Assembly: GCA_034408875.1 (NCBI GenBank) | Contig: JAWXCJ010000034.1 | Location: forward strand, 1-8,782 | Direction of reading: 5' to 3' | DNA length: 8,782 nt | Source of the DNA: JANNHK01 sp034408875 | Lineage (GTDB): Bacteria; Actinomycetota; Acidimicrobiia; IMCC26256; PALSA-610 | In this document: piece by piece, positions 1-5,234 of the stretch | Layout: each line of letters starts with the position of its first letter | How positions within the stretch are numbered: the first letter of the stretch is position 1 | Program-made: the position numbers and the translations under genes | Notes under the pieces: model-generated | Told to the model about the DNA's origin: nothing | What the model saw: the letters and a program-made list of their open reading frames with translations, nothing else | The model's database searches: none

Positions 1-168
1 CGCATCAACACGTTCATGCTCGAGGACAACTACTACCTGCGCGAATTCGTCGAACGCATGATGAAGATGAACCGGGGCCGCGCCTTCTACACGACCCCCG
101 AGACCCTGGGCGACTACGTCCTGGTCGACTTCCTCGACCAGAAGCGCTCCGAACGCCGGGCCGGGTAA
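1..168 (+). CDS. C-terminal fragment of a probable VWA-domain protein (5' truncated by window edge)
   Basis: The first reading frame is open from the window edge to a TAA at 166-168 and gives the last 55 residues of a larger protein. The fragment holds INTFML, an aromatic YYLREFVERM helix, MNRGRAFYTTPE and a GDYVLVDFL strand. From memory this matches the extreme C-terminus of actinobacterial VWA (von Willebrand factor A, Mg-chelatase BchD/CoxE-like) proteins, where 'NRGRAF-TTPE-LGDYVLVDF' closes the VWA domain. The metal-binding MIDAS residues would lie upstream and cannot be checked. The partner gene is often a MoxR-type AAA+ ATPase, but none is visible here. The next gene is about 100 bases downstream with its own ribosome binding site. 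The reading frame is certain; the family assignment is moderate. Confidence 0.6.
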   Translation, partial: RINTFMLEDNYYLREFVERMMKMNRGRAFYTTPETLGDYVLVDFLDQKRSERRAG

Positions 169-206
169 ACCTCGGGATCTTCAGATTCGGGGCCTCCCGG
201 CCGATT

Positions 207-218
207 CAACCTGTGACC
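207..218 (+). promoter_or_regulatory. Putative promoter element, CAACCTGTGACC
   Basis: This 12-mer matches TACCCTGTGACC upstream of tatA (4396-4407) at 10 of 12 positions and resembles TAGCCTGTCACC upstream of the last gene (8492-8503). All three lie in short intergenic gaps on the coding strand just before a gene. I read the first six bases as a -10-like box followed by a conserved initiation region. No clear -35 is visible. It lies about 50 bases before the ATG of the receiver-like gene, and it contains a GTG (213) that could be mistaken for a start codon. Confidence 0.3.
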
Positions 219-251
219 GGGCACGGACGCACGGCGGGGGAATTCACGGAC

Positions 252-259
252 GAGGAGGG
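252..259 (+). promoter_or_regulatory. Shine-Dalgarno site deciding the start of the receiver-like gene
   Basis: GAGGAGGG is a near-perfect ribosome binding site 7 nt before the ATG at 267. It shows that translation starts there and not at the GTG 54 bases upstream. Confidence 0.75.
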
Positions 260-266
260 TGCCACG

Positions 267-617
267 ATGGCACGCGTACTGGTGGTGCAGCCCCGGGAAG
301 CCCTCGCGCTGGCGACGTGCCGCCAACTCCATTTCGCCGGGATCGAGACCGCCCTGGTCTTCGACGGTGACACCGCCGTGCGCAACGCCGTGGTCGAGGC
401 GCCCGATGCCGTGGTCTGCGACCTGACCCTCCCCGTGCTCGACGGCTGGTACGTGCTCGCCGCCCTCGGAGCCCGCGAGACCCGCCCCCGCATCGTCGTG
501 TACTCCCACCCGTCCGACGCCTCCCGTGCCGCCACCCTCGGCGCCGACGCAGTCGTGCACGAACGGGCCCGGGTCGTCCCCGCCGTCAGCCGCCTGCTCG
601 CACCCGTCCCCCTCTAA
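267..617 (+). CDS. Stand-alone receiver-like (pseudo-receiver) response regulator protein
   Basis: The 116-residue product has the length and strand-helix rhythm of a single CheY-like receiver domain with no output domain. The phospho-acceptor position is kept: D52 at the end of a hydrophobic strand (AVVCDL), followed by the typical LPVLDGW turn. A Ser in VVYSHPS fits the conserved Ser/Thr. Two other active-site elements are missing: the acidic pair after strand 1 is replaced by QPRE, and the Lys after strand 5 is not seen (VVHERAR). It may therefore be phosphorylated poorly or act independently of phosphorylation. No histidine kinase is adjacent. The ATG at 267 is preferred over an in-frame GTG at 213 because GAGGAGGG (252-259) sits 7 nt before it, whereas the GTG falls inside a promoter-like motif. 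The partner and pathway are unknown. Confidence 0.75.
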   Translation: MARVLVVQPREALALATCRQLHFAGIETALVFDGDTAVRNAVVEAPDAVVCDLTLPVLDGWYVLAALGARETRPRIVVYSHPSDASRAATLGADAVVHERARVVPAVSRLLAPVPL

Positions 618-624
618 CGCCCGA

Positions 625-663
625 TGCGTCGGTAGGGGGTAACTATTCCCCTCTATCGACGCA
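625..663 (+). terminator. 15-bp stem-loop between the receiver-like gene and msrB
   Basis: Bases 625-639 pair with 649-663 without interruption: 13 Watson-Crick pairs and two G-U wobbles (632/656 and 636/652), closing a 9-nt loop (640-648). The wobbles are G-U only in the + strand transcript and become A-C mismatches in the opposite RNA, so the structure fits RNA read in the direction of the flanking genes. It starts 7 nt after the TAA at 615-617 and ends 4 nt before the GGGAAC box of the proposed msrB promoter. There is no U-tract, as is common for GC-rich actinobacterial terminators. It could instead stabilise a 3' end or bind a protein. Confidence 0.55.
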
Positions 664-667
664 CGAC

Positions 668-694
668 GGGAACCAGCGGGGGTATCCGGTGGTT
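668..694 (+). promoter_or_regulatory. Candidate ECF-sigma promoter of msrB
   Basis: GGGAAC (668-673) is followed after 17 nt by GGTTG (691-695). The sigma gene's own upstream region has GGGAAC, 17 nt, CGTTG. The eight bases at 687-694 (CGGTGGTT) match the sigma gene's CCGTCGTT at six positions with identical spacing. A start of transcription about 7-10 nt downstream would fall at 701-704, on or just before the msrB ATG. Confidence 0.45.
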
Positions 695-703
695 GAATCG
701 GGC

Positions 704-1114
704 ATGCCACAGATTCCACGCGAAGAACTCCCCACGTCCGACGACGAGTGGAAGGCCCGGCTGACCCCGGAACAGTTCGAGGTGGCCCGCAAGGCGGGAA
801 CCGAGCGGGCGTTCACGGGCGAGTACTGGGACAACCACGAAGACGGCACCTACACGTGCGTGTGTTGCGGCGCCCCCCTGTTCAGCTCCAAGACCAAGTT
901 CGAGTCGGGCTCCGGCTGGCCGAGCTTTTGGGAGCCGATCGAGCAGGCGCCCGTCGGCGAGGAGACCGACCGCAGCTACGGCATGGTCCGAACTGAAGTG
1001 CGGTGCGAGAACTGTGACGCACACCTCGGTCACGTCTTCCCCGACGGTCCGAATCCGACCGGTCAACGGTATTGCATCAACTCCGCCAGCTTGAAGCTGG
1101 AGGAAGACACCTAA
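704..1114 (+). CDS. msrB: Peptide-methionine (R)-S-oxide reductase MsrB
   Basis: This 136-aa enzyme reduces the R isomer of methionine sulfoxide in oxidised proteins, using thioredoxin-type reductants. The SelR/MsrB domain fills the protein: GTERAFTGEYWDN (32-44), the first zinc pair C52 and C55, SGWPSFWEP (70-78), the second zinc pair C101 and C104, HLGHVFPDGP (107-116), and the catalytic Cys C124 in RYCINSASL. The usual recycling Cys of the GCGWPSF motif is Ser70, so another cysteine, possibly C54, or direct reduction must complete the cycle. A GTG at 689 would add five residues, but it lies inside the proposed ECF promoter. The ATG at 704 has no good Shine-Dalgarno site, which fits a leaderless or very short-leader mRNA. 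Stress control by the ECF sigma factor is inferred from that promoter. Confidence 0.93.
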   Translation: MPQIPREELPTSDDEWKARLTPEQFEVARKAGTERAFTGEYWDNHEDGTYTCVCCGAPLFSSKTKFESGSGWPSFWEPIEQAPVGEETDRSYGMVRTEVRCENCDAHLGHVFPDGPNPTGQRYCINSASLKLEEDT

Positions 1115-1118
1115 GGAG

Positions 1119-1142
1119 CGGCGAGCGTCGACGGGCTCGCCG
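1119..1142 (+). terminator. Stem-loop immediately after msrB
   Basis: CGGCGAGC (1119-1126) and GCTCGCCG (1135-1142) form a perfect 8-bp stem with an 8-nt loop, beginning 4 nt after the msrB stop codon. No U-tract follows, so it is a terminator candidate of the GC-rich actinobacterial type, or a 3'-end stabiliser. The rest of the 166-base gap to the next gene shows nothing clear. Confidence 0.4.
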
Positions 1143-1280
1143 GGAGCAGGCGAGACCTCGACCGCGGCGTCAGCCGCCCGGTCAGTCGAGCGCGACCAAG
1201 CGAGGCGTGACACCTTCCACAGCTCGCTCGGCCGCCTGCAGACTGGGGTGTGGGGGGCCGAGACATGGATCGTGCCTGCG

Positions 1281-2015
1281 ATGATCATCGGCGTCACGAC
1301 GCCGCGAGCTCCCGAGTGCAAGCGGGGGTTGGCGGTCAATCTCGCGGCCAGCGTGTCTCGCAATTCCGGTGCGCGTGTGTGCGTCGTCGACGGTGATCCC
1401 CTGACCCGAGACGTCAGCACCCGTCTCCCGGTGCGGGGCGCAATGCTCGAGGACTACGCCACGGCGGCGATGCCCTCTGTCGATCGGATCGGCCTGCTCC
1501 CGACCCCCGAGATCGCAGTCTTGGGGAGCTGCGCCGACGGCCTCGGCCGAGCCCGCCTGGCGGCCGAACGAGCAACTCCGGTCCTGCGGGCCCACTTCGA
1601 CCTCGTCGTGTGGGACCTGCTCGCGGGCCCGACCGGGCCCGGCCGCATCGTCGGTGCCCGCCTCGAGATCCTCGACTGGTTGCTTCTCGCCGTCACTCCC
1701 GAACAGCGCTCGGTGCGGGCCGCGGCCCACTTCCTCGAGCACTTCGAGACGGCCCGCTCCCGCGGGGCGATCGACGAGCGCCTCCGCTTCGGCATCGTTT
1801 GTACCGGTGACGAGGGCTGCGTGGCCATGTCGCCGGAAGAGGTCGAGGCCGAGCTCGGCACGCCCATCGTGGGTGCCGTTCCCCAGCTCTGGGGCCGTTC
1901 GGAGCCGAACCTCGGGTTCGGGCCGGCGCTGGCGATCCCCGAACTCGACGACGCGGTCGACGCGCTCGTCGCCCGGCTCTACGAAGAGCCGAAAGTTCCC
2001 ACCCAGAGCGCGTAA
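1281..2015 (+). CDS. MinD/ParA-like (SIMIBI P-loop fold) protein with degenerate Walker A motif
   Basis: The 244-residue product follows the MinD/ParA/CpaE fold order. A first strand MIIGVTTP leads into a loop (7-16), then LAVNLAASV helix, VCVVDGDP (33-40, the 'DxDP' strand), a Walker B-like FDLVVWDLLAGP (106-117, D112), LLLAVTPEQRSVR (134-146), GIVCTG (171-176) and LGTPIVGAVPQ (192-202). Where active members have (S/T)PKGGVGK(S/T)T, this protein has T-P-R-A-P-E-C-K-R-G. Only Lys14 remains; the signature Lys, three Gly and the Ser/Thr are lost. It probably cannot hydrolyse ATP normally and may be a pseudo-ATPase. ATG 1281 is chosen because it sits directly before the first strand as in MinD; in-frame GTG codons at 1248 and 1269 are alternatives, and no start has a convincing Shine-Dalgarno site. 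Its client is unknown. Confidence 0.75.
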   Translation: MIIGVTTPRAPECKRGLAVNLAASVSRNSGARVCVVDGDPLTRDVSTRLPVRGAMLEDYATAAMPSVDRIGLLPTPEIAVLGSCADGLGRARLAAERATPVLRAHFDLVVWDLLAGPTGPGRIVGARLEILDWLLLAVTPEQRSVRAAAHFLEHFETARSRGAIDERLRFGIVCTGDEGCVAMSPEEVEAELGTPIVGAVPQLWGRSEPNLGFGPALAIPELDDAVDALVARLYEEPKVPTQSA

Positions 2016-2040
2016 TCGGACACAAATACGCAAACTGCTT

Positions 2041-2079
2041 CGGCGCGGGCGCACTTTTTCCCTCGCCCCTTGCGCGCCG
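2041..2079 (+). terminator. Possible terminator hairpin after the MinD-like gene
   Basis: CGGCGC (2041-2046) pairs with GCGCCG (2074-2079), and inside it GGCG (2048-2051) pairs with CGCC (2064-2067) around a pyrimidine-rich loop; five bases bulge out on the 3' side. It starts 25 nt after the stop codon. There is no terminal U-tract, so this is a weak call. Confidence 0.3.
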
Positions 2080-2134
2080 TCGATTCCCCGCGCCATGATG
2101 ACAAGGTTGTAACTACATCGGCGGCATTACTAGC

Positions 2135-2142
2135 GAGGGGGG
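2135..2142 (+). promoter_or_regulatory. Shine-Dalgarno site of the first WhiB gene
   Basis: GAGGGGGG ends 6 nt before the ATG at 2149. It supports that start over the in-frame ATGs at 2158 and 2161. The unusually AT-rich stretch before it (about 2100-2132) probably holds the promoter, but no standard -10 hexamer or GGGAAC box can be read there. Confidence 0.55.
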
Positions 2143-2148
2143 CAGCCG

Positions 2149-2433
2149 ATGCGAGAAATGATGATTCAACTCGAGGTTGACCACGAGGACCGGCGGTGGC
2201 AGGAACGCGCCAACTGTCTCGGCGTCGATCCCGACCTGTTCTTCCCCGAACGGGGAGCCTCCACCAAGGAGGCCAAGGGCGTGTGCCACGGCTGCGAGGT
2301 GAAGCAGGACTGCCTCGAGTACGCACTCCGCCACGGCGAGAAGTTCGGTATCTGGGGAGGCATGTCCGAGCGGGAGCGCCGGCGCATCCGCCGCCAGCGC
2401 GCCCTCGCCCGACGCGGCATCGCCAGCGCTTAG
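2149..2433 (+). CDS. WhiB-family iron-sulfur transcriptional regulator (first copy)
   Basis: This 94-aa protein has the full Wbl signature. Four cysteines, C23, C46, C49 and C55 (C-x22-C-x2-C-x5-C), would bind a [4Fe-4S] cluster. They are followed by the G-I-W-G-G turn at 67-71, and the C-terminus is rich in arginine (RERRRIRRQR) for DNA contact. Wbl proteins usually act by binding region 4 of the primary sigma factor and respond to oxygen, NO or redox state. The compact size and short tails resemble WhiB1/WhiB2-type members, but I cannot assign a subclass. Its TAG stop overlaps the stop codon of the convergent formimidoyltransferase gene. A second WhiB is encoded at 6627-7001. The family call is secure; the target genes are unknown. 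Confidence 0.93.
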   Translation: MREMMIQLEVDHEDRRWQERANCLGVDPDLFFPERGASTKEAKGVCHGCEVKQDCLEYALRHGEKFGIWGGMSERERRRIRRQRALARRGIASA

Positions 2434-3326
2434 CCCGGCTGCGACTCCGCGTCGGGGTCGGGGAGCCAACGAGGTCCGCGGCCGACCCGGGCTTCGACCG
2501 CGCAGTCGACGTCGAGTCGGCTCCAGGCCAAGAAGTCGTCGCTGCACCGGTCGAGGTCCGCGCGCGGGAGCAGCCCGACCAGTTCGATCGCGGCGACATC
2601 GGTGCCGGCTTCGCGGGCGAGGTCGCGCACCGTCAGGCACGCGTCCTCGACACTCGTGCGCACCAGGTTCGAGATGTTCAGCGAGACCTGGGCCCGTTCG
2701 TCGCTCTCGATCTCGAACGCGAGGGCGCGCACCCCGGGCAACCCGCCGTTTTTCTCGCGAATCGACCGGGCGATGCGCCGGGCGACGACGACATCGGAAT
2801 TGACGAGCAGGCAGTTCACCGCCGCGAGCGGGCGCCGGGCGCCCACCGCAGTGGCACCGAGCGTGGGGTGGGGTTGGTCGGGCCCGAAGTCGGGAGCGCG
2901 CGACCGGAACGCGTGCAGACGCGCGTGGGGCAGATCACGGCCGCCGGGGTCGGCGTCGTCGTACATGAAGACCGGAACGGCGCGCGACTCGGCCCACCAG
3001 CGGGCGAAGCCGCGGGCTGCCATCGTCGCGATCTGGGCTTCGGAGTCGGTGCCGCCGAGTGAGACGAACGGAACGACGTCGAGCGAACCGAACCGAGGGT
3101 GGACCCCGGCGTGGCCCACGATGCTCACGTGCTCGGCGACGGCGGCCGCGAGGTGACGGGCCGCGGCCTCGGCGTCTCGTGCCCCGGGCCCGGCGAGCGT
3201 GAACACCGAACGGTGGTGGTCAGCGTCGGCGTGCACATCGACGAGCGACGTGCCGCACGCGTCGGCGATCGCACGTAGCACGGCCGGATCGCGGCCCTCC
3301 GACACGTTCGCGACGCACACCAGCAC
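2430..3326 (-). CDS. ftcD: Glutamate formimidoyltransferase-type protein (FTCD N-terminal family)
   Basis: The 298-aa product carries the two formiminotransferase subdomains. It starts with the strand VCVANVSEGRD (3-13), followed by DADHHRSVFTLAG (34-46), HAGVHPRFGSLDVVPF (72-87) with the presumed catalytic His76 of the H-P-R motif, and a second half with VNCLLV, REKNGGLPGVRALAFEI and QVSLNISN. The family transfers a formimino or formyl group between glutamate and tetrahydrofolate. No histidine-degradation genes and no cyclodeaminase domain are present, so a folate housekeeping role, such as clearing 5-formyl-THF, is as likely as histidine catabolism. The frame stays open upstream, but the homology begins at the GTG at 3324-3326, which lies 7 nt after a TAGGCT -10-like box and may be leaderless. 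The gene is divergent from the LLM oxidoreductase gene. Confidence 0.88.
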   Translation of the reverse strand: MLVCVANVSEGRDPAVLRAIADACGTSLVDVHADADHHRSVFTLAGPGARDAEAAARHLAAAVAEHVSIVGHAGVHPRFGSLDVVPFVSLGGTDSEAQIATMAARGFARWWAESRAVPVFMYDDADPGGRDLPHARLHAFRSRAPDFGPDQPHPTLGATAVGARRPLAAVNCLLVNSDVVVARRIARSIREKNGGLPGVRALAFEIESDERAQVSLNISNLVRTSVEDACLTVRDLAREAGTDVAAIELVGLLPRADLDRCSDDFLAWSRLDVDCAVEARVGRGPRWLPDPDAESQPG

Positions 3327-3333
3327 ACGGCCG

Positions 3334-3339
3334 AGCCTA
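3334..3339 (-). promoter_or_regulatory. -10-like box TAGGCT before ftcD
   Basis: On the minus strand TAGGCT ends 7 nt before the GTG start of the formimidoyltransferase, the geometry expected of a leaderless actinobacterial transcript. The divergent gene has TAGGTT in the equivalent position, and both continue as TCG. No good -35 is visible. Confidence 0.4.
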
Positions 3340-3386
3340 GGTGACGACCGCCGGAGCGCAGGTGCGTGCGACCAGCGTGCGCCCAG

Positions 3387-3392
3387 TAGGTT
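3387..3392 (+). promoter_or_regulatory. -10-like box TAGGTT before the LLM oxidoreductase gene
   Basis: TAGGTT fits the actinobacterial TANNNT -10 consensus and ends 6 nt before the GTG at 3399. Transcription would start on or next to that codon, giving a leaderless mRNA and disfavouring the GTG at 3396. No clear -35 is present. Confidence 0.4.
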
Positions 3393-3398
3393 CGCGTG

Positions 3399-4388
3399 GT
3401 GCGGATCGGGCTCGCGCTTCCCCAGTACGACTACTCGGTCGCGGGCGAGAATCCGTTGCAGTTCGAGACGATTGTGCAGTACGCGCAGCTCGCCGAAGCC
3501 ACCGGCTACGACTCGGTCTGGCTCTCCGACCACCTGTTCCTCGATTTGGCGAAGTATGGCGGGCCGGCGGAACGGTTCGGTTGCTATGAACCGCTCGTCA
3601 CGCTCGCCGCGCTGGCCCGCACGGTGCCGCGGGTGCGGCTCGGCACGCTCGTACTGTGCGAGGCGTTGCGCCCGGCGGCGGTGCTGGCGAAGTCGCTGGC
3701 GACGCTCGACCGCATCAGCGGCGGCCGCCTCGACATCGGCATCGGCGCGGGCTGGTACGAACCCGACTACGACGCGATCGGCATGGAGATGCCCGCGCCC
3801 GGTGTGCGCGTCGCGCGCCTGGCCGAAGCCCTCGACGTACTCAACGGCCTGCTCGACGGCGGGCCGTTCACGTACGAGGGCGAGTACCACCGAGCGGTCG
3901 ACGCCGAGAACCTTCCTGCGGCGGTGCAGCAGCCGCGCCCGCGCGTGCTCGTCGGCGGCAAGGGTGATCGGGTGTTGAAGCTCATCGCGCAGCGGGCGGA
4001 CGGGTGGAACGCCTGTTGGGCCTGGACCCCCGACGCGTACCGTGAGCGCCTCTCGGTGCTCGATCGGGCGTGCGAGGCGGTCGGGCGCGATCCGGAGTCG
4101 GTGTGGAAGACGCTGGGCCTCTACGCGCTGTGCGGCGAGGACGAGGCCGACCTCCGCCGCCGCTTCGAGCGCATGCGAGCGGCGTCGCCGCCCGGGGTCC
4201 TCGACGGGGTCGATCTCGACACCTGGCGATCCGGGAAGCTGGTGGGCACCGTCGAGCAGGTGCGCGAACAGGCCGAAACATGGCGCTCGCTCGGAGTCGA
4301 GACGCTCATCGTGGGTGCGGGTGTGGTCCCGTTCCACGTGGGGGCGATCGACGACATCGAGTTGCTGGCCGAGACACTGCTGCGTTGA
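3399..4388 (+). CDS. LLM-class flavin/F420-dependent oxidoreductase
   Basis: The product of about 329 aa is a bacterial luciferase-like TIM-barrel enzyme. It opens with the typical RIGLALPQ strand and continues with AEATGYDSVWLSDHLF, VRLGTLVLCEALRPAAVLAKS, LDRISGGRLDIGIGAGWYE (the strong family signature), then RPRVLVGGKGDRVLKLIAQRADGWN, and ends with GTVEQVREQAETWRSLGVETLIV. In actinobacteria most of these enzymes use F420H2, some FMN; which one, and the substrate, cannot be read from sequence. Length is normal. Two adjacent GTG codons (3396, 3399) could start the protein; the second is chosen because it fits a leaderless start after TAGGTT. The gene is divergent from ftcD with about 70 bases between them, so the two may be co-controlled, though I see no metabolic link. 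Confidence 0.9.
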   Translation: MRIGLALPQYDYSVAGENPLQFETIVQYAQLAEATGYDSVWLSDHLFLDLAKYGGPAERFGCYEPLVTLAALARTVPRVRLGTLVLCEALRPAAVLAKSLATLDRISGGRLDIGIGAGWYEPDYDAIGMEMPAPGVRVARLAEALDVLNGLLDGGPFTYEGEYHRAVDAENLPAAVQQPRPRVLVGGKGDRVLKLIAQRADGWNACWAWTPDAYRERLSVLDRACEAVGRDPESVWKTLGLYALCGEDEADLRRRFERMRAASPPGVLDGVDLDTWRSGKLVGTVEQVREQAETWRSLGVETLIVGAGVVPFHVGAIDDIELLAETLLR

Positions 4389-4395
4389 CGGTTGC

Positions 4396-4407
4396 TACCC
4401 TGTGACC
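4396..4407 (+). promoter_or_regulatory. Putative promoter element TACCCTGTGACC before tatA
   Basis: TACCCT fits TANNNT. The full 12-mer is nearly repeated before the last gene of the window (8492-8503) and before the receiver-like gene (207-218). It lies 8 nt after the LLM gene's stop and 25 nt before the tatA ATG, leaving a short leader that contains a Shine-Dalgarno site. Confidence 0.35.
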
Positions 4408-4420
4408 TGCCCGGCGATTC

Positions 4421-4426
4421 GGAGGG
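4421..4426 (+). promoter_or_regulatory. Shine-Dalgarno site deciding the tatA start
   Basis: GGAGGG abuts an in-frame ATG at 4427 (zero spacing) and lies 6 nt before the next in-frame ATG at 4433. The second ATG therefore has the proper spacing and is taken as the start. Confidence 0.7.
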
Positions 4427-4432
4427 ATGCCA

Positions 4433-4606
4433 ATGCCCGGCCCCGAGTGGATCATCGTCCTTCTCGTCGTCATTCTCGTCTTCGGTGCGTCGCAGGTCCC
4501 GAAGCTCGCGCGCTCGCTCGGACAGGCGCAGCACGAGTTCAAGAAGGGACTCACCGAAGGCCACAAGGCCGACGAGTCCGAGACCGACGAAACCCCGACT
4601 TCCTAA
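4433..4606 (+). CDS. tatA: Sec-independent protein translocase subunit TatA
   Basis: This 57-aa protein has the full TatA plan. A short N-terminus MPGPEW is followed by one membrane helix (about 6-18, IIVLLVVILVFGA), the conserved FG hinge (17-18), an amphipathic helix VPKLARSLGQAQHEFKKGL (22-40), and an acidic disordered tail (DESETDE). TatA oligomers form the pore for folded proteins with twin-arginine signals. It is short but within the range of TatA/E proteins, and the amphipathic helix resembles TatA, not TatB. No tatB or tatC is in the window. The mycobacterial sigE-rseA-htrA locus ends with tatB; here a Tat gene lies 60 bases upstream of the sigma gene instead. The first residue of tatA is set by the Shine-Dalgarno spacing. 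Confidence 0.88.
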   Translation: MPGPEWIIVLLVVILVFGASQVPKLARSLGQAQHEFKKGLTEGHKADESETDETPTS

Positions 4607-4633
4607 GCCCAACCCCCATTTACGGCCGGAGCC

Positions 4634-4660
4634 GGGAACTTCGGCTGGCCCACCGTCGTT
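4634..4660 (+). promoter_or_regulatory. ECF-type promoter of the sigma factor gene (probable autoregulation)
   Basis: GGGAAC (4634-4639), 13 nt, then CCGTCGTT (4653-4660): a GGAAC-type -35 and a CGT-type -10 as recognised by ECF sigma factors. The -10 ends 6 nt before the ATG at 4667, and there is no Shine-Dalgarno site, so the message should be leaderless or nearly so. The same bases with the same spacing occur upstream of the second whiB gene on the other strand. Confidence 0.75.
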
Positions 4661-4666
4661 GGTTCC

Positions 4667-5158
4667 ATGCCTGACGGTGTGCCCACGTGGGAGGAGATCG
4701 CTCGTGACCACGGGCGGTTTCTCTACAACGTGGCCTATCGGCTGGCCGGCAACGACGCAGACGCGCAGGACCTCGTCCAAGAGGCCCTGATGCGCGTGCG
4801 CCGCGGCTTGGAGTCCTATACGCCCGGTTCGCTGGAGGGCTGGTTGGCCCGCATCGTTACGAACGTATTTCTCGACGACGTGCGCAAGCGCCGGCGTCGA
4901 CCCACGATCGCGCTGCCCGAGCAGCCGGACCTCGTGCTGCCTCCTTCGGCTGCCGCCGACGAAGTGGGTGAGGGCTTCTCCGAGGAGGTCCAGGCCGCGC
5001 TCTCGGTGCTGCCCGACGAATTTCGAGTGGCGGTCGTGCTCTGCGACGTCGTCGGGCTCTCGTACGACGAGATCTCGGTGTCGACGAAGGTGCCGGTGGG
5101 CACGGTCCGCTCGCGCATTCACCGCGGGCGGCGCATGCTGCGCGAGGCACTGACGTGA
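4667..5158 (+). CDS. sigE: ECF RNA polymerase sigma factor, SigE-like
   Basis: This 163-aa protein has sigma region 2 (about 12-79: FLYNVAYRLAGNDADAQDLVQE, then EGWLARIVTNVFLDDVRKRRRRP) and region 4 (about 105-162: LPDEFRVAVVLCDVVGLSY, then a helix-turn-helix ending in VPVGTVRSRIHRGRRMLRE). There is no region 3 and no extra C-terminal domain. From memory, the W-E-E-I start, DLVQE, EGWLARI-TN-FLD, EFRVAVVLCD and GTVRSRIHRGR closely follow mycobacterial SigE, an envelope and oxidative-stress sigma factor. The gene is followed by an anti-sigma factor and an RseB-like regulator, and preceded by a promoter of the type ECF sigma factors recognise. ATG 4667 is the only start consistent with that promoter. 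The family is secure; orthology to SigE is inferred. Confidence 0.92.
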   Translation: MPDGVPTWEEIARDHGRFLYNVAYRLAGNDADAQDLVQEALMRVRRGLESYTPGSLEGWLARIVTNVFLDDVRKRRRRPTIALPEQPDLVLPPSAAADEVGEGFSEEVQAALSVLPDEFRVAVVLCDVVGLSYDEISVSTKVPVGTVRSRIHRGRRMLREALT

Positions 5159-5219
5159 GTCAGGCGGGAGATCCGCAGGCCCGGTCATCGTCCCGGCTTC
5201 GCACGGGTGAGAGAGGGCC

Positions 5220-5225
5220 GGAGGT
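5220..5225 (+). promoter_or_regulatory. Shine-Dalgarno site of the anti-sigma factor gene
   Basis: GGAGGT ends 9 nt before the ATG at 5235, and a second GGAG lies at 5227-5230. The gap after the sigma gene is 76 bases, so the anti-sigma factor is translated independently and not by stop-start coupling. Confidence 0.55.
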
Positions 5226-5234
5226 CGGAGCCGC

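Noticed and set aside
213..266. GTG start giving the receiver-like protein 18 more residues
   Set aside because: The extra residues do not fit a receiver domain, no Shine-Dalgarno site precedes the GTG, and it lies in a promoter-like motif. The ATG at 267 has a strong site.
689..703. GTG start for msrB
   Set aside because: GGGGG at 678-682 could act as a ribosome site, but the GTG falls between the -35 and -10 elements of the proposed promoter, and the added residues are not part of the MsrB domain.
1115..1280. Small gene between msrB and the MinD-like gene
   Set aside because: Open frames there are arginine-rich extensions of shadow frames with no ribosome site; only the hairpin at 1119-1142 stands out.
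2080..2148. ECF or TANNNT promoter before the first whiB
   Set aside because: The region is AT-rich and likely holds a promoter, but no GGAAC box and no TANNNT hexamer at a sensible distance can be read.
3327..4337. Long minus-strand open frame continuing upstream of ftcD
   Set aside because: It lies opposite the clearly real LLM oxidoreductase gene, and its translation there has no family motifs. The formiminotransferase homology begins at the GTG at 3326.
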